Position numbers and translations under genes: made by a program | Assembly: GCF_013393185.1 (NCBI RefSeq) | Contig: NZ_QJQX01000031.1 | Span: 1-64,000 of the forward strand | From: Sphingobium lactosutens | Lineage (GTDB): Bacteria > Pseudomonadota > Alphaproteobacteria > Sphingomonadales > Sphingomonadaceae | DNA: 64,000 nt | Direction of reading: 5' to 3' | Part shown: positions 8,766 to 16,871 of the stretch, in pieces | Position numbering within the stretch: the first letter of the stretch is position 1 | How the letters are laid out: each line of letters opens with the position of its first letter | The notes under the pieces: model-generated | What the model saw: the letters and a program-made list of their open reading frames with translations, nothing else | Told to the model about the DNA's origin: nothing | Databases searched by the model: none

Positions 8766-9215
8766 TCCTTCAAGAAGCCCTTCCGCGCCGTTTCTGTTCG
8801 CCATGGCGCCCGTTATGCCGCGCAGAAGCGCAAGCGTCGGCAAGAGGCGCTCGCCGCGAAATTGGCTGCGGGCACCATGCTGGCCGCCGCCGTAGGGGCC
8901 GGATCATTCTTCATGCGGGATCGCGATGCTCCAGCACAGGCGGAGCAAAGCCAATCGGTCGAGGCGATCTCCTATACTCCGCGACACATGATGTCGGCGG
9001 CGGAGCTGGATGCTCAACAGCCGTCGTCTGGTGCCGTAGCGCCTCAACAAGCTGCTCCAGCAAAGACAAGCGGGAGCAGTTGGTCCTATCCCAACTGCCG
9101 CGCCGCCCGTGCGGCCGGAGCCGCACCGCTTTATGCCGGGCAGCCCGGCTATGGCCCGCACATGGATGGCGATGGCGACGGCATCGCGTGCGAGCCCTAT
9201 CGCGGGCAACGCTAA
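8763..9215 (+). CDS. Excalibur calcium-binding domain protein
   Basis: 150 aa. A basic N-terminus (residues 1-30) is followed by a short TM segment (AAGTMLAAAVGAGSFF, about 36-51), a Gln/Ala-rich linker, and a C-terminal Excalibur domain: YPNCRAARAAGAAP, then DGDGDGIACE. The DxDxDGxxCE loop binds calcium, and the two Cys form a disulfide in this family. The domain is expected outside the membrane. Its start codon is buried in the 8739-8765 inverted repeat. In other bacteria the domain is often joined to surface or DNA-entry nucleases; here it stands alone. Confidence 0.88.
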   Translation: MSFKKPFRAVSVRHGARYAAQKRKRRQEALAAKLAAGTMLAAAVGAGSFFMRDRDAPAQAEQSQSVEAISYTPRHMMSAAELDAQQPSSGAVAPQQAAPAKTSGSSWSYPNCRAARAAGAAPLYAGQPGYGPHMDGDGDGIACEPYRGQR

Positions 9216-9289
9216 CCCCCCATCGTCAAACGGACATCACGATTGGCCAACGAACCGCTTCAAGCTATTGAGGCAGTCCGAACCGGGGG

Positions 9290-11026
9290 ATGACGCTGAA
9301 CAGCTACGATCAGACGATCGCCGCCTATCATGATGCGGCCCATGAACTTGCAGAGCGCTATGACGCTTTGCCGTCTGGCGCGGCATTTCACGCGCTCCAT
9401 CCTCTCTTCCCGTCATCCGGCTTTGCGCTCGACGTCGGCGCGGGCTCAGGCCGAGATGCAAGATGGCTGCGGAGCCTTGGCTTCGAAGTTGTCGCGGTTG
9501 AACCTGCGGAAGGATTTCGCCGTCATGCCGCAACGAAGCCAAGCAATGGCATTCGGTGGCTCGACGATCGGCTGCCTTCTCTCGACCAAGTCCACCGACT
9601 GGGGCTGTCTTTCGACCTCATCACGATTTCGGCGGTTTGGCAGCACGTCGCTCCGGACGATCGCGCACGCGCCTTTCGCAAACTGGTAACGCTCCTTCGG
9701 CCCGGCGGCGTCCTCGCCGTGACGCTCCGCGCCGGCCCTGCCCCTGCCGATCGCCCTATGCATCTGACCTCCAGCGGAGAGATCGAAGGTCTGGCGCGTG
9801 CGCACGGCATGGAAGTGCTGAAAGTTCAGCCATCCAACGATCTGCAAAGGAGGGATGGCGTCAGCTGGACAAGCGTTGCTCTTCGCATGCCCGACGATGG
9901 GACCGGAGCGCTGCCGCTGGTCCGAGGCATTGTTCTCGGCGATGAAAAATCCTCCACCTATAAGCTTGGACTGCTGCGCGCTGTGGCCCGCGTCGCCGAA
10001 CAGTCGCCGGCGGCGGCTCTTCCCGCGCCCGATCAACCGGACGCCGTTGAACTGCCGCTCGGCTTGGTCGCGCTCTATTGGGTCCGGATGTACCTGCCTT
10101 TGATAAGGCTGGGCCTCCCACAACTGCCCAAGAATAGCGGGCCGGACCGCCTTGGCTTTGCCAAGGCAGGATTCCGTCGACTGCTGGCGGACGGGACCGA
10201 TCCAGCCGAATTGCGCATCGGCGCTGTCTTCGACCCCGATCGCGCCAGAGCCATCCTTGCGGCGGTGAACGAGGCGGCATCCACGATCGCAGCGATGCCG
10301 GCGAATTTCACAAGGTTCCCGAATAGCGATCAGCGGGTATTCGAAGTCGTCCGGCAGCGCCGAACCAAAGCAACCGGGATCGAACTTGATCTTCAGCGCC
10401 TTCAGGCTTGGGGAACGCTGGTCGTGCCCGGCCATCTTTGGCGCGCCCTGTCCCGCTTCGGCGCTTGGATCGAGCCGATGCTCGTCGCCGAATGGAGCCG
10501 TCTCATGCGGACTTACGCCGAGCGGATGAGCCTGCCGGTTCGTCCTGGCATGGCCGAAGCAGCCCTGGAATGGCGCGAGCCCGTTCGCAGCACTTCGATC
10601 GCCCGCCTTGCCGCAGAACGAATTTCTCGAACCGACCGCCAGCTAGAGTGCATCTGGACTGGCCAGAAACTACCGCTGACGCGGTTGGACATCGATCATT
10701 GCCTGCCTTGGGCGGCATGGCCATGCAGCGATCTTTGGAACCTAGGCCCCTGCGACAGGAAGGTGAACCAGCACCAGAAGCGAGACCGGCTGCCATCCGC
10801 AGCGATCTTTGCGGACAGTCGAGATCGTATCATCAACTGGTGGCAAAACGCCTATTACACCGACGATGCCTTAAGAATGAGATTCGAGCGCGAAGTTTCC
10901 GCAGCACTGCCGATCTCGGGTCATGGCGACCTTGCCGAAATTTATTCCGCGCTTGATTGGCGCAGATTGCGACTGTTGCAGGATCAGCGCGTACCGGAGT
11001 GGTCATCACCTGCAGCACTACCGTAG
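9290..11026 (+). CDS. SAM methyltransferase - HNH nuclease fusion
   Basis: 578 aa. Residues 10-200 are a class I methyltransferase: motif I is ALDVGAGSGRDARWL (46-60), the acidic end of strand 2 is VAVEP, and LVTLLRPGGVLAVTLRAG closes the fold. Residues 205-440 are helical with no motif I recognise. Residues 454-505 form an HNH module: CIWTG, then DIDHCLPW (Asp469, His470), LWNLGP (Asn484) and KVNQHQKRDRLPS. The DH...N...H/N order fits an HNH metal site. A methylase and a nuclease in one chain suggests a self-contained restriction-like or modification-sensing enzyme, but the methylase half resembles small-molecule or protein methylases more than DNA methylases (no DPPY/NPPY motif). The substrate is unknown. 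Confidence 0.72.
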   Translation: MTLNSYDQTIAAYHDAAHELAERYDALPSGAAFHALHPLFPSSGFALDVGAGSGRDARWLRSLGFEVVAVEPAEGFRRHAATKPSNGIRWLDDRLPSLDQVHRLGLSFDLITISAVWQHVAPDDRARAFRKLVTLLRPGGVLAVTLRAGPAPADRPMHLTSSGEIEGLARAHGMEVLKVQPSNDLQRRDGVSWTSVALRMPDDGTGALPLVRGIVLGDEKSSTYKLGLLRAVARVAEQSPAAALPAPDQPDAVELPLGLVALYWVRMYLPLIRLGLPQLPKNSGPDRLGFAKAGFRRLLADGTDPAELRIGAVFDPDRARAILAAVNEAASTIAAMPANFTRFPNSDQRVFEVVRQRRTKATGIELDLQRLQAWGTLVVPGHLWRALSRFGAWIEPMLVAEWSRLMRTYAERMSLPVRPGMAEAALEWREPVRSTSIARLAAERISRTDRQLECIWTGQKLPLTRLDIDHCLPWAAWPCSDLWNLGPCDRKVNQHQKRDRLPSAAIFADSRDRIINWWQNAYYTDDALRMRFEREVSAALPISGHGDLAEIYSALDWRRLRLLQDQRVPEWSSPAALP

Positions 11027-11366
11027 TTTGACCTCTTCATGATCCGCGGCTTTGCGTCGCTTTTCGCCATTATGGGCTGATTTCCTACTCCCAAAGCGAT
11101 CGGCTATTGGGATTTCTTCAGCGGGACGGATATTGCAAAGGCTACTGGTCAGCCATGGCGGCTATTCCCGCGTGCCCGGTCTCATCGAACGCTTTTCAAC
11201 CTGCCGGGCGCTACCTGCAATTAAACCGGCACAAAAAATTCTATAAATGGTCACAAGCCCACGTAATTCGGGCTTCTAAACCGGCACAGTAACCGGCATG
11301 TATGCCGGGACGAACATATTCACGATGGAGCCCATGGTGCCGGAAGAGGCCGCTCGCGGCCTTCAT
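11027..11366. other. 340-bp gene-free stretch with repeats and hairpins
   Basis: No convincing ORF lies here, between two convergent genes. It contains a 12-bp direct repeat TAAACCGGCACA (11222-11233 and 11277-11288) and three hairpins: AAGCCC/GGGCTT (11255-11275), CCGGCAT/ATGCCGG (11293-11308) and AGGCCGC/GCGGCCT (11347-11362). The last one could terminate either flanking gene. The 55-bp repeat spacing places one hairpin between the two copies. I see no promoter or RNA family that I can name. Confidence 0.5.
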
Positions 11367-11939
11367 TTAACCGGCTTCAAGTGGCGGTGATGCTTCCAGC
11401 GCGTCAAGAAAAGTTAGGACGCGCTCCTTTTCACTCGAATTAACCGCGATCAGGGGAATACCGAGGTCGAAGGCATAGCCGTTCGCAAGCGACTTCGATC
11501 TTGCGCATTGATGCTTGAGTTCGGCTAACGAGCGCTGCGGACGCTTGCGCGTGTCGGTCGAGCGCCGTGCCGCAATTTGTTCGGCCGGTACGTCTACCAA
11601 TATGATACCCGCAAGTTCCAGCGATGCCATAACTTCGGCTGGTACATCGACGAGCTCACGGTCGTTGTCGATAAAACTGTGTGCTTCGAGCAGGACGGGC
11701 CTTTTCCATTGCCCGGCCCGGGCCTCTGCCAACGCTCCCGCCAATTCCGTTTGGTTCTCGCGGACATCGTCACTCTTTGCGGTTCGCAACTTCTCGCCAG
11801 TGGTGCGGAGGGAGCGGCGCAGCAGGCCGCCGGCGCTCAGGCGCAAATATTCGGGCCGTGCCCGGACGATGCTGCGCCCCAGATAACTTTTTCCCGATCC
11901 GGAGAGGCCAAGGATCGCAATCACCGGGCCCTTGATCAC
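11367..11939 (-). CDS. P-loop nucleotide kinase-like protein
   Basis: 190 aa, last gene of the five-gene operon. The Walker A motif is GLSGSGKS (residues 11-18). The chain has the size and layout of the adenylate/gluconate-kinase group: an LSAGGLLRRSL substrate-region segment at about 35-45, ILVDVPAEQIAARR around 112-125 as the lid-side Arg strand, and a final LIAVNSS strand. It starts with GTG at 11939 and overlaps the PIN-protein stop by 4 bp (GTGA), so translation is coupled. It may phosphorylate a nucleotide or the 5' or 3' end of an RNA. The substrate is unknown. Confidence 0.65.
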   Translation of the reverse strand: MIKGPVIAILGLSGSGKSYLGRSIVRARPEYLRLSAGGLLRRSLRTTGEKLRTAKSDDVRENQTELAGALAEARAGQWKRPVLLEAHSFIDNDRELVDVPAEVMASLELAGIILVDVPAEQIAARRSTDTRKRPQRSLAELKHQCARSKSLANGYAFDLGIPLIAVNSSEKERVLTFLDALEASPPLEAG

Positions 11940-13474
11940 AGCGCAAATCCGAAATTCATGGATGGAAGGATATGAGTCAATCGTGCCCGATCGATTCGCG
12001 TAATCGATTGGGGCGCAGCCTTCAGAACGCCGGACCGTGTCACCTCGGCAAGGCCGATCGGCGGATCGAGATGGCGGATGAACAGGAAATCGATAACCGC
12101 CACGCCACCGGGCGACTCTCCCGCGATTGCGCGGAGATCCTGTTCCGAATAGACAGAGCGTCCGGCAGTGAACCGGATCAGTTCCTGTGCATCTTTCGCG
12201 CGCCGCAACTGCTCGACGACGCCGACCGTTGTCAGGGACTGCGAATTCAGGGCGGCTTCGTCCTTCGACTGGTAGAAGAAGATGACATCGCCGGCGCGCA
12301 AGGACGCGATCTTAGAGCGACAGACATAGACCTTGCGAATGGTATTTCCTGGCGCCCGTCCTGCGTCGCGATCGTCGCGGCTGTCGTCATTGAAGAGCGG
12401 CATCGGGACCAGCCTCGCCGCCTCAGGGAACAACTGCCGGTGAAAATGCCATTGAACAGGGATTGCAAAGAGGCCGACAGGCTCGTCGATACTGAACCTC
12501 GGATATCGCGTCCTGACGAGGCCGGCGGAAATAGGTTCCAGTGAAGCGTCGAGCCTAGCTGACGGAAGCCGCTTCAAGAGGATCAGTTCTCCTCCCGAAT
12601 TCATACCGGCAATCTCGAACCCATATCGTTCCAGAAGTTCGATCAGCATCGTCTGTTTTGGAAAGGTGGTAAGATACACGGCGCCGAAACCGTTAAGCTG
12701 CGCGTGCCAGATCGATTTTCGCAGCAGCAACTCGCCAACCTTGTGACCCTGCGCCCGCGTTGCGACTTTCCAAGTGCATAGTTTGAGCATCCGCAGCGAT
12801 GGATCGCGACCGATCTCGCCTCCATCTTCAATCTTGCGAACGATCAGCCCATCGATATACCCGTCATGCCCGCGGATGATCCAGCAGTTGCGATGCTCTG
12901 CAACGCATTTGTTGCGCCACCAGTCTCTGAACGGTGGGTAATCTTGTTCAAGACTGCGAAAAATCGGATCCTCTACGTCGATGGCGTACGCAGGAACATC
13001 GCCAACCAAGGCAACATCGTCATCCACGGTATCCTGAAACGCCTTGAGCCATGCGACCGCGTCGGCGATCGTCATAACACGATCGTCGAGCTCTGAGCCT
13101 CGGACACGGCGGTGTATCCCGTCGTCCTGCGTGACGAGAACATCGACAGCGTCGAGCGACAAAGCATGAATCAGGGCAATATCGACCCTATCGTTGTCGT
13201 TTCGTGCGGGTCCATATCGTTCTTCGAGCACTTCCCAAGAAGGAAGTGGGATCGATGCGAGGCACGGATATTTTTCCATGCGCGACGACGAGATCAGGCG
13301 GCGGACGGCATTTCGATCACGATTGAAATCGTCGTGTATCGCCGGATGGATATACAATGTCACATTGCCTGCCTGACATCGGCGAGACAGCTCGGCAGCG
13401 ATCGGGTCGGTACGCCCGGGATCCTCGAGCGCAATCAAAACATTCGTATCGATCAGGGCCCTAGTCTTGCTCAT
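11936..13474 (-). CDS. PIN - GNAT - PUA-like three-domain fusion
   Basis: 512 aa from the ATG at 13474; the frame is open to 13501, but that start lacks support. Residues 3-145 are a PIN ribonuclease domain: ALIDTNVLIAL (Asp9), NDNDRVDIAL (Asp93/95/98) and VTQDDGIHRR (Asp117/118). Residues 165-300 are a GNAT acetyltransferase with the CoA-binding stretch TRAQGHKVGELLL. Residues 330-512 look PUA/EVE-like (GLFAIPVQWHF, LRAGDVIFFYQSKD, TTVGVVEQL). PIN domains cut RNA, GNATs can acetylate tRNA or proteins, and PUA-like domains bind modified nucleotides, so the fusion suggests RNA recognition, modification and cleavage. It overlaps the ASCH gene by 14 bp. Confidence 0.78.
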   Translation of the reverse strand: MSKTRALIDTNVLIALEDPGRTDPIAAELSRRCQAGNVTLYIHPAIHDDFNRDRNAVRRLISSSRMEKYPCLASIPLPSWEVLEERYGPARNDNDRVDIALIHALSLDAVDVLVTQDDGIHRRVRGSELDDRVMTIADAVAWLKAFQDTVDDDVALVGDVPAYAIDVEDPIFRSLEQDYPPFRDWWRNKCVAEHRNCWIIRGHDGYIDGLIVRKIEDGGEIGRDPSLRMLKLCTWKVATRAQGHKVGELLLRKSIWHAQLNGFGAVYLTTFPKQTMLIELLERYGFEIAGMNSGGELILLKRLPSARLDASLEPISAGLVRTRYPRFSIDEPVGLFAIPVQWHFHRQLFPEAARLVPMPLFNDDSRDDRDAGRAPGNTIRKVYVCRSKIASLRAGDVIFFYQSKDEAALNSQSLTTVGVVEQLRRAKDAQELIRFTAGRSVYSEQDLRAIAGESPGGVAVIDFLFIRHLDPPIGLAEVTRSGVLKAAPQSITRIDRARLTHILPSMNFGFAL

Positions 13475-13934
13475 GCTCGATGAGCTCGCGATGCGCATCA
13501 CGCAGGAAGAAATAGGATTGCGGTGCCGTCAAACCGTGCGTGCTCCGCAAGTCCTGAAGCGGCACAGGTTCCGTGTATGTCTTTGGGTTGCTGAGCAGCA
13601 CGGCACATCCATTTTCGACGCCGGCAAAATAGCTGCGGAAGTCTTCTGCCGATATTGCGGCATCGTTGCCGTAACGGTGCCAGATTTCATCAGTAGAAAG
13701 CCACTCGACGTTGTCGATGACGACATGACCGATGACTGCCGCTGTCGGCAATGTCGCGTAGATCAGCATCCGGCTTCCGGCAGCTTCGGAAGCAAAGCGC
13801 CGACGGAGTTCCACGCGCTTTTTACCCGAAAGGATCAGCTGGGCATAATGGCTGTGGATGCTGATCAACAGTGCCTTCTTTGCATCGCGCTCATCGACTG
13901 CGCGCCGGGCCTCACCCGAAGCCATGCCGCTCAC
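13461..13934 (-). CDS. ASCH domain protein
   Basis: 157 aa. The ASCH signature GxKxxExR is seen as GKKRVELR (residues 37-44), after LISIHSHYAQLIL and before strands such as RMLIYATLP and AVIGHVVI. ASCH belongs to the PUA-like superfamily; known members bind RNA or deaminate or hydrolyse modified nucleosides. It starts with GTG at 13934, overlapping the GNAT stop by 4 bp (GTGA). It is the third gene of the operon. A separate PUA-like domain occurs at the C-terminus of the next protein, so the system carries two possible readers. Confidence 0.82.
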   Translation of the reverse strand: MSGMASGEARRAVDERDAKKALLISIHSHYAQLILSGKKRVELRRRFASEAAGSRMLIYATLPTAAVIGHVVIDNVEWLSTDEIWHRYGNDAAISAEDFRSYFAGVENGCAVLLSNPKTYTEPVPLQDLRSTHGLTAPQSYFFLRDAHRELIEHEQD

Positions 13935-14500
13935 GATTGCTGTTGGGCGCTGAACTGGCCGTTGTAGATATGTTCCACTATGCCCGAACGATAGAGCGAA
14001 TTCAGGCGCTGGGTTTCGTAAAAGCGAAACCGCTCCATCAGGGGCTGGAACTCTTCATAGCGCTGAGCTGGAACCGTGAAGAGCGGATAATCGTCGCCGA
14101 TCCAGTCGATTGCCTCCTCGAGCAGCTCGCGGCCAAAGCCTCGGCCACGGCCCGCTTCAGAAACCCACAAGGTACAAATCTTGTTCTCGGCAGCTTCGCG
14201 CTTAACGATCGCAAGGCCCAAAGGGGCGTTTAACGGTCCCTGCCGGAGAATTGCGCGCGTACCTCGAAGGACACCAGGCACCACCTTGCTCCAATACCAA
14301 CTGCTGAAACCCGGATAGGTCGCTTTCAGCGGGGCCAGAGTCGGCCAGACCGCGCAGGCTTCCTGCCATGCCGCAACTCCTCGATCGTACGCATGGGCGT
14401 TGCCGAGGACGGGCGCAATGGGATGAGTGCAGGACATTGGCTCGATGATAGCGATGCAAGGGCAATCAGGAAAGGGGCGCCCGGTTATTTCCATCGTCAT
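13931..14500 (-). CDS. GNAT family N-acetyltransferase
   Basis: 189 aa from the ATG at 14500. That start overlaps the upstream stop as ATGA, which I prefer to the longer frame from 14536. The acetyl-CoA loop is GRGRGFGRELLEEAIDW (residues 117-133), preceded by the strand NKICTLWVSE. The N-terminal 90 residues include an acidic and aromatic segment (TYPGFSSWYWSKVV) and are not diagnostic. Second gene of the five-gene operon. GNAT proteins acetylate small molecules, aminoacyl-tRNA or proteins; a second GNAT domain is fused to the PIN protein two genes downstream. Acceptor unknown. Confidence 0.75.
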   Translation of the reverse strand: MTMEITGRPFPDCPCIAIIEPMSCTHPIAPVLGNAHAYDRGVAAWQEACAVWPTLAPLKATYPGFSSWYWSKVVPGVLRGTRAILRQGPLNAPLGLAIVKREAAENKICTLWVSEAGRGRGFGRELLEEAIDWIGDDYPLFTVPAQRYEEFQPLMERFRFYETQRLNSLYRSGIVEHIYNGQFSAQQQS

Positions 14501-15783
14501 CGTTTCCGCCACCATCGCTTCAGCTTCGAGAACCACATCGGAGTGAGCGCGGCTAGACCGAGGATGATACCAGTAATCAAGTTAGACCAGCCGACGCCTA
14601 GCGGCCCCTGCCCGATGATCTTAAGAAACCTTGCCAAGCCGGACAAGCCCACGTTGAGAAGGGCACTACCGACGCCGCCAATCGCAAGCGCGGCCACTAA
14701 ATAGGCGAGGATCTTGTCTTTTGCGATTCGGAAGCTCGCGTAAGCAATGAAATCGTCGAGGAAGACCGGTTTGTTCGTCTCCTTGTCTTTTCGGGCGATG
14801 GCTCGCCATTGATAGATGATCATCCCATCGGCGCGGGGCTTCCGGGTCCAACCGCGAGGGGCGGGCTGTCCAACCAGCAGATAGCTTGTCCATATATCGG
14901 GCTCGAGATGACGCACCTTTCTGAAATTCTGGTGCTGGCTGCCCAAGTGATGATTCTTGCTGCGGATGAGAAAATAATGGACCGAATATAGCCGGACCTG
15001 GCCTTTCGCCGCCCGTTCTAGGATGACATGCGGAAAGCTGCGGCGTTCGTTCAGACGGAACTCGGTCGTTTCGAGCGTGTCCTGCGTGAGTGATAGGCCA
15101 AGGCTGGTCGCTGCGTCATCGGTCGTGAAGAGATTCTGCGCATCGCCGTGGAGGAAAATGCGTAGCCGAACATAATGCTGCGCGGCTGTGTTGGTCGGGT
15201 CGTTTATCCTGGCGCACAAGGCGCTCTTGAGCGTGATTGTCGTTCCGCAGGGCCGGCCTGGAATCGGCACGGAAAGGACCGAAATGTCGCGCGCCGGATC
15301 GACGTGATGGATGATCCGGGTGCCTGTGTCGGTCTTGACAATAAAATGCTCGTCGGCCTCGCGTTCGATCGCGGCGACCTCGTTGAAAACCGCGTTCAGC
15401 GTATCGCCGTCCTTGAGCGCGTTGCTGAGATCGAAAATTGACGCGATCTCAATTTGGGCCGGCAAATAAAGATAGAGCCGGTCAAGGTCTGCTGTCTCCT
15501 CTAGCTGGAAGCCGACATCGAGGAAATTGAACTTCTTGCCGATGTCGCGCCACAGATTGACATGCAGTCGAACCAGCGGCGGTATAATGGGTCCGCCAAC
15601 TTCTTCGCTCGCGCCGAACTCCTCGCCTGCGTTCTTCTCGTGGGAAGCAACGGGTTCGCCCGCAGCGGTCTTGTCCCGGACATCGACTTTTGCGCCGGTG
15701 TCCATTGTCGCGCCGTCATCGACCTGCTCGTCGAAACCGGGATCCGCTTTGCCTTCATACCATAGAGCAAGAGTGCCGTTCAT
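14497..15783 (-). CDS. Membrane-anchored protein of unknown function, operon leader
   Basis: 428 aa, first gene of the five-gene operon. Residues 1-65 are acidic and low in complexity. Residues 66-350 form a large soluble domain I do not recognise (FDLSNALKDGDTLNAVF, IFLHGDAQNLFTTDD, EFRLNERRSFP). Two TM helices follow at about 358-383 and 399-418, with a Lys/Arg-rich tail (KLKRWWRKR), so the soluble part is probably cytoplasmic. A cytoplasmic sensor or effector fixed to the membrane by a C-terminal hairpin is a plausible reading. Its stop overlaps the GNAT start. Confidence 0.6.
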   Translation of the reverse strand: MNGTLALWYEGKADPGFDEQVDDGATMDTGAKVDVRDKTAAGEPVASHEKNAGEEFGASEEVGGPIIPPLVRLHVNLWRDIGKKFNFLDVGFQLEETADLDRLYLYLPAQIEIASIFDLSNALKDGDTLNAVFNEVAAIEREADEHFIVKTDTGTRIIHHVDPARDISVLSVPIPGRPCGTTITLKSALCARINDPTNTAAQHYVRLRIFLHGDAQNLFTTDDAATSLGLSLTQDTLETTEFRLNERRSFPHVILERAAKGQVRLYSVHYFLIRSKNHHLGSQHQNFRKVRHLEPDIWTSYLLVGQPAPRGWTRKPRADGMIIYQWRAIARKDKETNKPVFLDDFIAYASFRIAKDKILAYLVAALAIGGVGSALLNVGLSGLARFLKIIGQGPLGVGWSNLITGIILGLAALTPMWFSKLKRWWRKR

Positions 15784-16131
15784 CGGTCGATCAATAAACA
15801 GGGCAAGTTAAGAGTCCAGCCGAGGAGCTTACATTTTCTACTTATTTGTTCATGTGCGTACTAAGGCCACCGCTCGCTCTTCATTCTAGCCTGTCAAAAA
15901 TTGGGGCGTCCGAACTCGGTTCCAGATTCGCTACCAGCCTGTACCTGAACGATTGGTAGCTATTGGAAGACGGCACCATGCGGACGGCAGTTATGTCCGT
16001 ATCTCCTCTTCTGACCGGAAATTCGCCTATCGGCCATACTTGCAATCCGAATTGGATGCGTTGGTCTCAAATGAAAGACATAATCGCGACCATTACCCTG
16101 AGAACGGAAGCGGCAGTTGACCGTCGCAACC
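15784..16131. other. Intergenic stretch upstream of the five-gene operon
   Basis: About 350 bp with no ORF I trust. It is AT-richer than the neighbouring genes, and the promoter of the minus-strand operon should lie in 15790-15880. A 7-bp inverted repeat GCTACCA/TGGTAGC (15930-15936 and 15954-15960) is the only clear symmetry. I see no LexA box or tandem repeat. Confidence 0.4.
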
Positions 16132-16296
16132 ATGGGCGTCGAAGTCCCCTGCATGGTTGATGCGGGAGACGTCCGCCTGCGTGTCACCCTGCAACTGTCC
16201 GCGATGCTCAGCCTCATGTCAGAACCGATCAAGTCAATCGTTCAACAACAGGGCGAACGACTGCTGCTAGCCAAGAAATCGGATCAAACGGCCTGA
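16132..16296 (+). CDS. Possible small protein, unknown
   Basis: 54 aa from the ATG at 16132 (a TTG at 16117 in frame is also possible). The product begins MGVEVPCMVDAGDVRLRV and ends with a helical stretch (SEPIKSIVQQQGERLLLA) that looks protein-like. A GGAAG sequence (16106-16110) could serve the TTG start. No homologue is known to me. It fills an otherwise empty gap, but translation is unproven. Confidence 0.35.
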   Translation: MGVEVPCMVDAGDVRLRVTLQLSAMLSLMSEPIKSIVQQQGERLLLAKKSDQTA

Positions 16297-16335
16297 CCAG
16301 CGCCGCAGCGCCAGCCAGGCCGACATCAGCTGCCC

Positions 16336-16560
16336 TCAGGCCCGCCGTTGCCTTGCATAGAGAAGAGCCGCGACGATAGCTGCCGACCCGATCCCGACAG
16401 CAGCGCCCAGGATTTTCGCTGAACCGGATAGCTTTGCGTCCTGATCGCCTTCGCCCGTGTCGGTCGCGGGCTCATCAGCCTGGATGCTCTCGGCATGCGG
16501 CGCTGGATGTGCCGGATAGGGTGCGGTACTGCCTGGGGGGACTGAAGGCCGATGCGTCAT
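16336..16560 (-). CDS. Small C-terminally anchored membrane protein
   Basis: 74 aa from the ATG at 16560, which has a good ribosome site (AAAGGAGAAC) 9 bp upstream. The N-terminal part is Pro/Ala/acidic (THRPSVPPGSTAPYPAHPAP), and one TM helix near the end (ILGAAVGIGSAAIVAALLYA) is followed by RQRRA. That gives a tail-anchored topology. The longer frame to 16644 lacks a ribosome site. Function unknown. Confidence 0.6.
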   Translation of the reverse strand: MTHRPSVPPGSTAPYPAHPAPHAESIQADEPATDTGEGDQDAKLSGSAKILGAAVGIGSAAIVAALLYARQRRA

Positions 16561-16713
16561 ATATGTTCTCCTTTGATCAGTCGAACGCGTCGATGACGAA
16601 GCGGTTGCCCCGCCCCCGGCATCGCTCGGCAACAGGCGTGCCAATTGAGACAGCCCGCCCCCGGCGTAGCCCGATTGCGTCGCTGAAACGCGCGACCGGA
16701 CCGCCCCCGAGCC

Positions 16714-16806
16714 TTATCTCCGACCTTTCAGGCTGCGCCACAAGGTCGCGATGCTGGTCAGCACTGCGGCTATCCCCAGAAGAAATGGTCCGTCGATTAT
16801 CACCAT
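16714..16806 (-). CDS. 30-aa membrane peptide under a LexA box
   Basis: The ATG at 16806 is preceded by AGGAAAGGAG on the minus strand, a strong ribosome site. The product is one hydrophobic helix (PFLLGIAAVLTSIATLW) with a short basic tail (RSLKGRR). It begins 26 bp from the LexA box at 16832-16846 and diverges from the gene at 16872. Small SOS-induced membrane peptides such as TisB of Escherichia coli are toxins, so a toxin-like role is possible but only an analogy. Confidence 0.6.
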   Translation of the reverse strand: MVIIDGPFLLGIAAVLTSIATLWRSLKGRR

Positions 16807-16831
16807 TGCCGACTCCTTTCCTGCTCGATAT

Positions 16832-16846
16832 GTTCACTATATGTTC
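16832..16846. promoter_or_regulatory. LexA (SOS) box, GTTC-N7-GTTC
   Basis: The sequence GTTC-ACTATAT-GTTC matches exactly the alphaproteobacterial LexA operator. It lies midway between two divergent starts, 26 bp from each (16806 on minus, 16872 on plus), inside an AT-rich promoter region. Both genes are therefore predicted to be repressed by LexA and switched on by DNA damage. Confidence 0.8.
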
Positions 16847-16871
16847 TTATGTAGGAAAGAGGGATTTTGCG

